64,000 nt of DNA, taken from Amoebophrya sp. A120 (lineage: Eukaryota > Sar > Dinophyceae > Syndiniales > Amoebophryaceae). A program made the translations under genes and the position numbers. The notes below the pieces were generated by a model, which saw nothing but the letters and a program-made list of their open reading frames with translations, ran no database searches and had not been told where the DNA came from. This document shows, piece by piece, positions 31,227-40,684 of this stretch (position 1 is its first letter; each line of letters starts with the position of its first letter). The stretch lies in the NCBI GenBank assembly GCA_905178155.1, contig CAJINV010000001.1:13475349-13539348 (forward strand), written 5' to 3'.

Positions 31227-34200
31227 CTAGGGCCCGAGAAACCGCAGCAAGGGTTTGAAGCAAAACTTGCTGCAGAGCCCGCCGCCACTTTGCTGTGCGA
31301 CATCGTACTCACTGTAGGCCCAGGGTTCGATGCCCGGAGCGTCCTTTTCGGTGCCATCCCAGCTGATCTTCCAACCCAAGGAGCGCAGGAGAAACCGCAT
31401 CACCTTCGATTTGCTGAACAAGACGACGTTCACGGTGGAAGCGAGCATCAAAACCGCAAAGGCAGAGATGCCCAGGGCGGCGCTCCAGTCATAAAACACC
31501 GAGGAGTGGCCGCAGGCGGATGCGGAAAAGAAAAACGGGTGGTAGTACACACCCACATACCCCCACCAGCACTGCTGCCAGGCCTCCAGCTTCGGTTTGT
31601 CCGAGCTAGGCGCAGGCTGTGCCCTTCTTCTTCCGTGGTTCTCTTCACCTTCCACGTCGAGGGAGATGTTGGCTTCTTCCGCATTTGATATTGGCAAGGA
31701 ATAGGGAAGATTACTGCCCAGTACCAACGCATCCTCTTGCAACGAGCGCTGCGGCTTTAGTATCCCCTCCATTTTCGAAGCAACTACATGATTCTTCTCT
31801 CGCAACACGCGTGGCTGGGTGTTGATGCTGCTACAGTAGCTGTTGAATCCCAACCAGACGTCCGCACGCAAAAACGTACTCATCTCCTCCCCGCAATTGC
31901 ACACCAACGACACCATATTCGAGGCCCACGGGCAATATTTCGCCGTTGGCGAGCAGTACCACTCGTAAACCGGCCAAAACTTCATATCCAAATTCTCGTA
32001 GCCCGCTTGGGGATAGTCCATGTACTATCGCACGGGAAAAATACGGCCACATGGTACATAAGCTTCTTTTGACATAGACTTCAATCAACAAATCTAGTAA
32101 CAAAAAATCTGACTCTGCAAGAACGCCCATGGGCATAGTATCGTCATCCAGCGAGCAAGTCTAGTACCAACAACGCAATTTCTGTCAACTATCGAGCTTG
32201 CATGATGCAAAAAAAATGCGCGGGCATTTGCACGCTGGCGTTATTTTTCCGACTCATATGTCCTTCCACAGATACACCGGATCCCACAAGCCCGCGTACT
32301 CGACGACCGCAGTGGTTGTGGCGGTGTCTGTGGTGTTGGTTGCGCGACCGCTGGTGCCCACCGTCGCACCGTCTGCTCTGTAGAGCAGGTCCCGATTGGA
32401 CATATCGGAACCCTCCACATCCAGGAGGCGGAAATCATTCACGTTGGCCTCGTATCGAATGCAAATCTGCCACTGCCTGCATGGAGGTCCTACCATAAAA
32501 ATTCTGTTACTTCTTGAACTTCTTCGTGTACGACATTCAGGTAGAAGGTATTTTATTGCGAAGAGAGTCGCAATGAATGCATAGGCTTTCTCATCATTGA
32601 AGATTCTATTCTGCTACTGTACAACATCGTGCTTTGGTCGTGTGGTGAGGAAGAACCTACTGTCTATCAGGGCGCCCTACGCTCTCCTCAAGTTGAGCTG
32701 AACGTGCGAGTCGCGCGATTCCAGCAGTAAAGTGCAGGCAGAGACGCATCAGCATCTATAGAATTAGTATTTCCTCGCATACCTTGTCCCGAAAATCCAA
32801 TAGCAGCACGTAATTGCGAACGCAGGTATCCGAGGCGAACCAGCGGACGTCCAGATTGCCACTGAAGGGCGCGAACACCTCGGTGTCGTAACACTCCTCG
32901 GGGTTCCGGATTGAGTCCGCGTCGATCGCGGGCACGCTGCCCGTCGCCGCCGTCCGCGCGAGCAAGGCCGAGACGGAGTGCGCGAAAAAGTACTTGCAGT
33001 TGGCGATGCGGTACAGGGCACAGAAGGGACTTCCGTTCCGGCACAGCTGCGTCTGCGCCAGGTCCCCCCGACAGTACTGTGTGGAGCCAAACAAAAGATT
33101 GCCCTCCGTCAGGTGCGTGCTGTCGCCGCGCACGAACGTCGCGTCGGTCGGCGGCAGCTTCAGGTAGAACGCATCAGACGCTTGCATCGCTTGGCTCTGG
33201 TCCGTGAGCCGGCTATCCTCGGCCACGTTCGCCATCTCGGCAAAGAGCCCAAACGCGAATCCCCCGTACAGCATGCGCAAGTAGGTTACCAGAAACAGCA
33301 ACTCCACAAACCCGAGAAACCGGAACAGGTTCGCGCCTTGTGGCTAATACCGGGGAAAAATTCAAACTGCATAGACTCTGGGTGAAAGAAATCGCAAGTG
33401 AAACTGATGCAGAGTTACTTGCAAGGAAAGCTGTCTGAGTACAACCAGAGAGGACGACCCAGCAGATCATGATATTCTGTGATGTTTATCCGTAGTGCGA
33501 CGCTGAAAATGATGCGGCACCTTTCAAAGGCAATGTTCGTTCGGACTTCTTAACTTCCCTCGGCCTACTGTGTTCTGTTTGTAGTAATTGACAGTGATCC
33601 CGTAACACGCGTCGACCACCATGCCGCTGTAGGATTGCCGGCGCAGGTGTGCCACTTGGATCAGCTCGGAGGGCATGTTGCCGAAGTGCTTTAGTGCGCT
33701 CCGGAGCGCCCGGCACAACACGAGCTTCAGGAAAGCGAGAATGGTGAGCGCAGTCAAACAGACGCGTAGCTGCAGCTTGCTGCTGCCCGGACACGCATGC
33801 AACGCCAACTGGTCGCCGTCACAAGAAATCGCCTTGCCCGTCTTCTCGCGGTACAGGTAGCGGCCCATTATGCATAGGTGCGGCACGGTCAGTTCGTTCT
33901 CGGTGACATCTGCGTAGGCCTGGTTGATCGGACACTCGAGGTCCACCTCTTGTGCCAAGTCAAAGAAGACCAGGGCGATCACGAAGAAGAAAGCCAGCAC
34001 GAAGTACAGGTAGGACATATGGAAGTGTCAGAATCGACATTGGCAAAATCGAAATGATTTGCCATGCATAAAATGGATTCCAGTTCGAACCCAGTTTCTA
34101 GGTGGCGCATCACAAATGATCCTGGTGGTGCCTAAATCCAGTTTGTAATGCTGTTTAGGCAAAGAAGACTGGTTCTCTCATGCTGCTTTAGCAGCTCGAG

Positions 34201-34610
34201 CTATAACCCCAAACAGGCTTAAATCGGCCTCACTTGCCTGCTCTGCAACACACGTATTTCGCGTCATGCATTTTATGCAACACAAATTTTTCGATTTTGT
34301 CAATTTCGATTCTGGCAGTTCCATAGGACACCCATTGAAAGTAGAAATGCAGGTGATACGACCGCCGGCGGAACCGCCACTCCACCTCGTACCACTCCGC
34401 CAGCTCGCGCAGCAGGTACTTCACGCCCGGAATTTGCAAGCATCCGTCCTTGACGCAGCGACGCACCCGACCGCCAAGGGTGCGCTGCTTGGGCCCGCCG
34501 ACGGAGGACGCGGCGCCGGGCTCCGCGTTCTGTCCGTCGGCATCAGGAACGACTGTGGTAGCTTGCGCCTTGCCACCTGAGGCTTTATTGCCCGCGCCCC
34601 CGCTGCTCAT
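31227..34610 (-). CDS. Multi-pass membrane protein, five exons, first intron an introner
   Basis: Exons 34610-34326, 34012-33569, 33343-32783, 32466-32278 and 32024-31227 give 758 residues. The three ordinary introns are GT-AG and phase 0. Residues 1-70 are Gly/Ala/Ser-rich with a basic RRCVKDGC segment. Hydrophobic segments include SYLYFVLAFFFVIALVFF (about 95-113, cut by the introner), LRVCLTALTILAFLKLVLC, LFRFLGFVELLFLVTYLRML and ALGISAFAVLMLASTVNVVL. Cysteines are frequent in the loops (CPINQAYAD, CDGDQLALHACPG, CRNGSPFCALYRIANCKYF). No family was recognised. The exon 4 donor (GATCCG|GTGTAT) is the least certain border. It is probably an endomembrane or surface protein with disulphide-linked loops; transport activity is possible but unsupported. 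Confidence 0.75.
34018..34325. mobile_element. Introner-like element, family 4 (308 bp)
   Basis: The left end TATGGAAGTGTCAGAATCGA continues into TTGGCAAAATCGAAA; the right end TTTCGATTCTGGCAGTTCCATA is its inverted copy with a few mismatches (about 32 bp of terminal repeat). A perfect duplication GGACA flanks it (34013-34017 and 34326-34330). Excision restores TGG GTG TCC TAC CTG TAC within a membrane segment. 308+5 nt is not a multiple of three. Confidence 0.9.
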
Positions 34611-35137
34611 GCTGCCGAGGCCGGGTGGGGTGGGTGCGTGCGAGTCTTCATGATGTTTTGCACGCGGACATAGAACGGCCACGGCCGCGTCATGGTTGTT
34701 CTGCCTGCTTTGCGGCGATGTTGGAAGAACGTGTTTCGTACGCTCGCAAAACAGCGCCTTCGTTAATTTCGCAGAGCCACTGACTCGCTCTCTCACACGC
34801 TTCACTCGGAGTGCAACTCTTTCCGCGTAAAGCAGAGGTCCGCAATGCAGTTCAGAACAAAGAAACCGCGTCCGCCTCTCGCAATCCCGGATTACATCAC
34901 GAGAAATCCAAGGAGCGACGCACCTTAGCTGCCTTCCAGGTAACCTGAGCTGAGGACGGCACACTAGATGGAAAAACGATATCAAAACATATTGAGGTGC
35001 GGGGACGTTGATGATGTTTTCAGTAACTGTCGACGCGGAAGGGCGATTGATAGCAAGTTCTCGGTTCAGATAAAAACGCACTTGTTGACTCGATGGATTG
35101 CCAACACCTTCTGTCGCTTCCTGCAGGTGCGGTCATT
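34611..35137. other. Intergenic spacer
   Basis: The frame of the membrane-protein gene stays open upstream to 35081, but its first codon there is GTG and the sequence has no protein-like features; I treat it as leader. Nothing else seen. Confidence 0.5.
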
Positions 35138-37504
35138 TTAGTCATTCACTAGCGGCAGGGGCTCCTCCTGTCCCTGCCTATTTGTTCCCGCCCCTGGCTC
35201 TCCGTACTGCTCGAGCAGAGCACTCGACAAAAAGTCTAGGTAGACGCGCTGCGCAGAATCTGGCACGTCGCCAAAGCTGTTAACCTTGATCCATGGATCC
35301 GCTCGCTCATCGTCAAAGTCCTCGTGCGAGTGCAATTGTGCCCCAGCGCCAGGTGCCTTGACAGCTGCAACTTCGGGCACTTCTCCTGAAGAGGTTTTTT
35401 GAGTTTTACTCGTGCCGCTTTTCTTCGTGTCTTTTTTCGCTTTTGTTTTGCTCGCGCCCTCAGTTTCGGAATGCGTGCGCTTTGTCTGTGCATTGTCGTC
35501 CGAAGAGTCCGACAAAATGACAACTTCGTCCTCTTCACTATCCGAAACACTCTCGACCACGGACTTGCCGTCGATTTCTTGCACAGACGGCGCAGGAACT
35601 CCGGCTCTTCGCAGGTCTTCCAACAACTTTGCTCGTGCTGCCTCACCATCTGGATCTCCAATCGTGACGCTGTTGTAAACACTGTTGTAGTTGTAAAACA
35701 CGAGGCAAAACCGCTTCCCCACGAAAGCCTCGGTGCCGTGCAAGACGCCGCCCGAGAATAGAAGTGCAGTGTGGTTAATGTCGAAGAATGTGCCAGCCGT
35801 TCCGTCGAGCGTCCCCGCCTCGCCAACGGCACGAGAGCCATCTATCCGGCGCGGCGGAGGAAGGTTGGCACCCTTCGTGTCGTCCGAGGCAACGAAAATT
35901 CGGCCGCCAGTGTAGGTTCCCAGGCAGATCGCCATACTGTATAGACCCGGCACATTGCCGCGATCCCTGTGCAGTTTGGTCTGGATGCTGGCGTTGATTG
36001 TGATTGATGTGTACTTCCTTGCCATGGACAGCAACCGTGCCTGTTCTTGCCGGCGCGCTCGCTTGAGAGTTTTAGTCGTCACCGACGGCTTGACCCCACT
36101 CCACAGCTTGGCGTGGTACGAATTCAGCAGATGCGCAAACCACTGGCCGCGCGGATGCTTCGTGAAGCGGCTAAGCTGGCTCCGGTAGGTCTTGTCGAAC
36201 AGCTTGGTCGTTGCACCGATGGTGACGCCCTGAAGCGGCCGCGCCGCGGCCTCCTCCCGCCGGATGCCCTTGCGCCCACGGACTATGTGCCTGCCGTGCG
36301 CGAAAAGCTGCTGCAGGTGCTGCACCAGGTCCCTCTCCTGCTTCGCCCCGCTTTGCGCTCGAATTTGCGAACGCACTGATTCCGGAAGCCGGAAAATTTC
36401 TACGCCATTGCCATGATGGGCGTCTGGGTCGAATGGCATGACCTCGCCAGGCGAGAAGTCCTCCTCGCTGTACAGCTGATTCTCCAACGGACCTCCCTGC
36501 GCTTCGTCTTCCCTCGCGACTTCGTTCATCGCTTGGTCCTGTCGCATGGTGAGAAAAGCCTCGTACAACCGAATGGCCGTCGAAGAACTTACGTTCGAAT
36601 TTGTCCCCCGCATAACGTACCCGAGCGAGTTTGCCGGAACGTGACCCAGGACGATGCAGCGACGAAACAGCCCTGCCGCAGCAGAGATCCCGCGGACAGG
36701 CCAGTGGCGGCAAGTCGCATAAACTGGAGCCGCTTCGATCGGAGTAACGACCGCGGCGTCCGCACGGTCAACTTTCTGGTCCCCGAAAAGCGGCTTTACA
36801 AACCAGAGACGCCCAGGCGGGATGGTCACTTCGCGCCATATGTACCCAAAGTGCGTGCCGTCCATGCCCGTTTCTGCAATCCGTTTTTCAGCGGTTGCGG
36901 CGCGGATCGCTGCGAGCGCCTTCGCAGTGTCCGCATCCTCGCGGTAGCAATTTTCCAGCGGATTCCAGAAGTCTGTAGATTCTCGCAGCACTTCGAAAAT
37001 GTCACCGAAGCCGGACGTTCCCGGCGTCCGTTGCTGCCGCACATCACCTGATGTCAGTCGCTGCTTTTGTAGCATCTCGGCGCGCACGTGAGAAGGCGTG
37101 CCGCAACGGCCGACGCGGACCATCACCACCGAAAAGGCGGGCCACGAGGAAGGAGACCCATCAAACGCCCACCAATCTGCGGGGTAATTACTCGCAAGCG
37201 CTTTCGTCATCTCGTCTGGGTTGCGAAAACGGCCGAAAGCACGAATAGCTGCTTGTGCGTGCGCGCCTGCGTCAAAAAATGGAACGAGCGACAAGGAATC
37301 CAGTCCAGCATTGTCCTCCGTTACTGCAACAAGTGCCGTCTCAGTTTCGTCTGGAACTACATCCGGACTGGCAGTAGTTGAGGACACAATTCGCGAAAGC
37401 GAATTCGACGCGCTGCTGAGACTCATGGCATTCTGCTCTACAGTGCGGCCACTATTGGTTCTCGAAGACGACGCGCTCGAGCTTGAAGACGCAGAGTAGG
37501 ACAT
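35138..37504 (-). CDS. 2OG-Fe(II) oxygenase-like protein
   Basis: Uninterrupted, 788 residues from the ATG at 37504 (MSYSASSSSSASSSRTNSGR). The catalytic-type core lies at about 490-610: KLHRDRGNVPGLYSMAICLG provides an H-x-D pair, TYTGGRIFV is the usual strand after it, and HGTEAFVGKRFCLVFYNYN provides the distal His and the Arg that would bind 2-oxoglutarate. Known: this H-x-D...H...R layout binds Fe(II) and 2OG in dioxygenases that hydroxylate proteins, nucleic acids or small molecules. The 480-residue N-terminal part is unrecognised. The C-terminal 170 residues are acidic and then Lys-rich (KTKAKKDTKKSGTSKTQKTS), suggesting nuclear location. Similar cores are, from memory, abundant in dinoflagellate genomes, some next to retroelement genes. 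Substrate unknown. Confidence 0.7.
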   Translation of the reverse strand: MSYSASSSSSASSSRTNSGRTVEQNAMSLSSASNSLSRIVSSTTASPDVVPDETETALVAVTEDNAGLDSLSLVPFFDAGAHAQAAIRAFGRFRNPDEMTKALASNYPADWWAFDGSPSSWPAFSVVMVRVGRCGTPSHVRAEMLQKQRLTSGDVRQQRTPGTSGFGDIFEVLRESTDFWNPLENCYREDADTAKALAAIRAATAEKRIAETGMDGTHFGYIWREVTIPPGRLWFVKPLFGDQKVDRADAAVVTPIEAAPVYATCRHWPVRGISAAAGLFRRCIVLGHVPANSLGYVMRGTNSNVSSSTAIRLYEAFLTMRQDQAMNEVAREDEAQGGPLENQLYSEEDFSPGEVMPFDPDAHHGNGVEIFRLPESVRSQIRAQSGAKQERDLVQHLQQLFAHGRHIVRGRKGIRREEAAARPLQGVTIGATTKLFDKTYRSQLSRFTKHPRGQWFAHLLNSYHAKLWSGVKPSVTTKTLKRARRQEQARLLSMARKYTSITINASIQTKLHRDRGNVPGLYSMAICLGTYTGGRIFVASDDTKGANLPPPRRIDGSRAVGEAGTLDGTAGTFFDINHTALLFSGGVLHGTEAFVGKRFCLVFYNYNSVYNSVTIGDPDGEAARAKLLEDLRRAGVPAPSVQEIDGKSVVESVSDSEEDEVVILSDSSDDNAQTKRTHSETEGASKTKAKKDTKKSGTSKTQKTSSGEVPEVAAVKAPGAGAQLHSHEDFDDERADPWIKVNSFGDVPDSAQRVYLDFLSSALLEQYGEPGAGTNRQGQEEPLPLVND

Positions 37505-38071
37505 TTTTTTCCGTGGTCTCCAATACTTTTTTCCAGCTCACAAAATCACGCGGCTTACATTTTTTCTCTATGCCGAAACAGCACGAATAGGGGCGAATAG
37601 CCTATAGCCACATTTCGCTGGTCTCTGGAAGGCTGCGACAATTTCTTACCCACCATAATTGCACAAGAAGAAACCAGACAGGAACTACTCCTCGACTGCG
37701 TACGGAACAGTTCGCGATCACTGAAAAAAGTGACAAGACCTAGCCGACTTGTGGACAATGATCAGATCCGGACCTGGCTACGCATTCCACATGAAATCGC
37801 ACGAACAGGAGTTTCAAGGTTTCACGTTCGCAACAAGTCATAGGAAACACACCGCGCTAGCCGACGATTGTGAACAACAATGTATAAAAATTTCTTCCTG
37901 CACAGATTACCGCCATTTCGGAGGCCAACTGTTGTACTTCAAGGATTCAAAGTATTCAGATCTCAATTTCACGTGTTGGTCCAATGAGCGCATGTCAGTC
38001 TGCGGAACCTATGTATCAGTCTTCGTGCTACTGTCGTGCGCAAAGCATGAGATTTCTCCCGATCTCTCTCA
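37505..38071. other. Intergenic spacer
   Basis: No gene, repeat or RNA recognised. Confidence 0.5.
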
Positions 38072-38603
38072 TTACTTCGCAACAGTCCAGAATTCTCGCT
38101 TTTTCGCCGCCAGGTCGTAATTCGCCATGCCGGATCCTCCGCCACTTGCTATCCCGCTCGTGATTATCTGATTATGACAAAAGCAAAACAGAGTCGTGAC
38201 AAGCGAGGTGCATGAGAAGAAGCGTTGGACGTTACTTGAAGTTGAAACAAAATACTGCGGACTAAAAAAGCAACTATACCCCAAGAATCATGCCCACCAG
38301 CGTGACGAAGAGAAGAATCGACACAAAAACCAGTCTCCCCACCCGTGTGCGCACGTCGACCTGGTGCTCGCACGAAGGTCCGGAATAGGGCGCCTTGCAC
38401 CAGCACACGTTATCCTGACACATAGATCTGCCCGCTGTGCACTCGGGTGTGCATGCCGCTGTCACGAACTGTATCGATGTTCCGTGTTGCAGAACCACCA
38501 GCAGGGCGGAAAAGAAAAGCTGCAGCCATCGTTGCGATATTGGTAGCCCCTGCCTTCTTCGTGGCGCTGCAGCGAGTCGTCTGTGCGACGTGAGGCCGCG
38601 CAT
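38072..38603 (-). CDS. Small single-pass membrane protein with one EGF-like domain
   Basis: Exons 38603-38280 and 38167-38072 join in phase 0 through a GT-AG intron (CTTGGG|GTATAG to AATCAG|ATAATC) to 139 residues. A basic N terminus precedes a hydrophobic segment (WLQLFFSALLVVLQHG, about residues 26-41) that can be a signal anchor or signal peptide. Next is a six-cysteine stretch, CTPECTAGRSMCQDNVCWC then KAPYSGPSC, matching a compact EGF-like domain (about 51-79). A second hydrophobic helix (LVFVSILLFVTLVGMILG) runs across the splice junction, and the tail ends in KKREFWTVAK. Inference: a surface or endomembrane protein whose EGF-like domain faces outside. Family not identified. Confidence 0.7.
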
Positions 38604-38906
38604 AGTGTTCTGCGTGGGGCCTTATGTGATGCGAGCCCCCGTCGAAAACACCCCCATCCACAGCGTATTTCGCATTTATTGATTCTCAAAAATTGGCGCC
38701 GTCAGCCCTGGTATCGATAGACATTAGCAATTCGAAACTTCTAGGTACAGGCGTTCAGAAGGAGCTAAGCACATGCAGCTTCAGAATTTTAGAAAGGTAA
38801 CAGCACCACCAGCGCTTTCTACTGCAGCAACTGAAAAACGTCTCTCAGTAAACTTGCCTCCTGAAGAAAACACTCCTCGATCTCTGGAAGAAAGCTACAT
38901 TTCGTA
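38604..38906. other. Short intergenic gap
   Basis: No supported feature. On the minus strand a TTCTTCAG acceptor near 38868 could lead to a further short exon of the small gene upstream, unproven. Confidence 0.4.
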
Positions 38907-39158
38907 TCATCTCCCTCCGGGTCCGCTCTCCTGCTTTTCCCACGATCGTTTTCTCAATCCGGGTGCATGACGCCCTCCGTCACTCCAAAAACTTTCTGCT
39001 GTCGCTCTGCAGTTGTGCGCCCCCACATCTTCTGAAGTGTGCCCGCTCTCGGTCTCGCCAGGGACCAAGGAGAAATTCACCGGAAAAGAGGGCTGCGCAA
39101 CATCCATCGCCATCGCGACACTCAACGAAAGTGTCACGGCAGAGATACTTTTAATCAT
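38907..39158 (-). CDS. Possible small secreted protein (83 residues)
   Basis: ATG at 39158 opens a typical signal peptide (MIKSISAVTLSLSVAMAMDV), followed by a hydrophilic, Ser/Gly-rich chain with a single Cys (VGAHNCRATAESFWSDGGRH) and a basic end (LRKRSWEKQESGPGGR). The stretch is clearly richer in G+C than the DNA on either side, as are the accepted genes here. It may be a first exon rather than a complete gene. No family recognised; a secreted effector-like role would be pure speculation. Confidence 0.45.
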   Translation of the reverse strand: MIKSISAVTLSLSVAMAMDVAQPSFPVNFSLVPGETESGHTSEDVGAHNCRATAESFWSDGGRHAPGLRKRSWEKQESGPGGR

Positions 39159-40684
39159 GACAGACTGGCGACGCAAGGTCGATACTGAAAAATTCTGAAT
39201 TACTGAGGACATCTTTAAGGCATCTGGAAGATCAGGTAGTAGTCATTCACAGTAAAAAATCATAGTCACAAACGAAACTGTGGCAGCCAGGCTGCGAAGT
39301 AGAAACGCTCTTTTTGACAAGTATGTATCTAGCTGTCTATGTTTTCTTCTGAATTGGATTCGAACCACTCCCGAAAAAGTGAATCACCTTTTCCGGTAGA
39401 GCTAAGCATGTTAGATTAATGCCGCTTCACAACTACTGCACCAGCGACAATACGACGTAAATGAAACTATTCCCTTTTAGTTATGTCGTCAACAATATTT
39501 TCACCGACGAAACCGAAACTGATAGGCAAACACGCAGAAGAGCAACGTTGATTTAGAGATACGAAAAATCTATGAAACTACACTCGCAAGTAAGGCGAGG
39601 TGGAGTAGAAGTCGGAAATTCATCTTCCCAAGAGTCAATCACGACAAGAGACAGCAACGGTAAGAGGCGAGGGCGGCAGGTGAACACTGACATAAAAGAA
39701 CTCGAACTCTCCGTCTCGTCACAGGAAATCAATCGCGTAGCGGTGGTAAGTAGACAACTATTCCCAAGTAGTAAAATACCTAAAGGAGTCAAAGTTAAAC
39801 ATCTTAGTCTGGAGGCTGCTGCTGAAGTTACAGGTTGAAGCCGAATGCATCTACGCCCATGCGACGCTTGTGTAGTACGTACCCTGTGGGTGTGTGTAAT
39901 AAATACGCGAAGGCAAACTGATGTTGATTTTCACGGAAGCAAAATGCTGTGTGGAATAAGTATCTGCTCTACTACTAAAAACTTCAACACATTTTCCCAT
40001 TTTGCATGAATAAAGTCTGAAAATTCCGTAATAGAGCCATTGTACAAAGAGTTGACGACAGAAACGCAAACGGGCACCCCAACGGAGGAACCGGCTCGCG
40101 CATCTGCAACTTTATCAAAAGTCTGTAGTCAATCAGTCACCTTGTTTCCTATATCAATTACACAACAGAATCTGATTCCCCTAGCGTCGTCGATCATCCC
40201 GCCCGAAAAGCTTCCCGTTCAGATATTTCTATCAAAAAGACAAAACTAACGTAGTGCGAAACGAGAAAGAAACTCATATTTATTCATACAAAACTGGCGA
40301 AAGGCAAAGCTTGGTCAAAAAATCAAAAGGTTATTAAGGTATTACTTCTCTTGCGCGGTTGATTCGGATATTTCTTTCTCCTCTGCTACTATGTCTGCGA
40401 GTACTCTGTCAGTGTTCTATTCCGTTGAAATTTGAGTACCGATCCCTGATTTTATTCTCCGTAGCAGCAGGGCGTAATGGCTCGTTTTTTTACCTTTCGT
40501 GATTTTCAATAAACACTCCAGGTCTATCAGAAAGAAAAGAAACTACGTAAAGAAGAACTGGAATAATTAGTTCGTCGTGCTTTTATCCCTCTCTTTTTCG
40601 TCAGCGGCGCCGTGAAAAAAGGAGCGACAAAATTGCGCAAAACTCCTTTCTGCTGCTCTGTGTTGAGCAGACCTACACTGATCG
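39159..40684. other. AT-rich intergenic region
   Basis: Only short frames (for example 88 codons on plus at 39572-39838) with no recognisable feature. No repeats seen. Confidence 0.5.

Noticed and set aside
34611-35081. N-terminal extension of the multi-pass membrane protein
   Set aside because: The open frame upstream begins with GTG and shows no protein-like features; the ATG at 34610 suffices.
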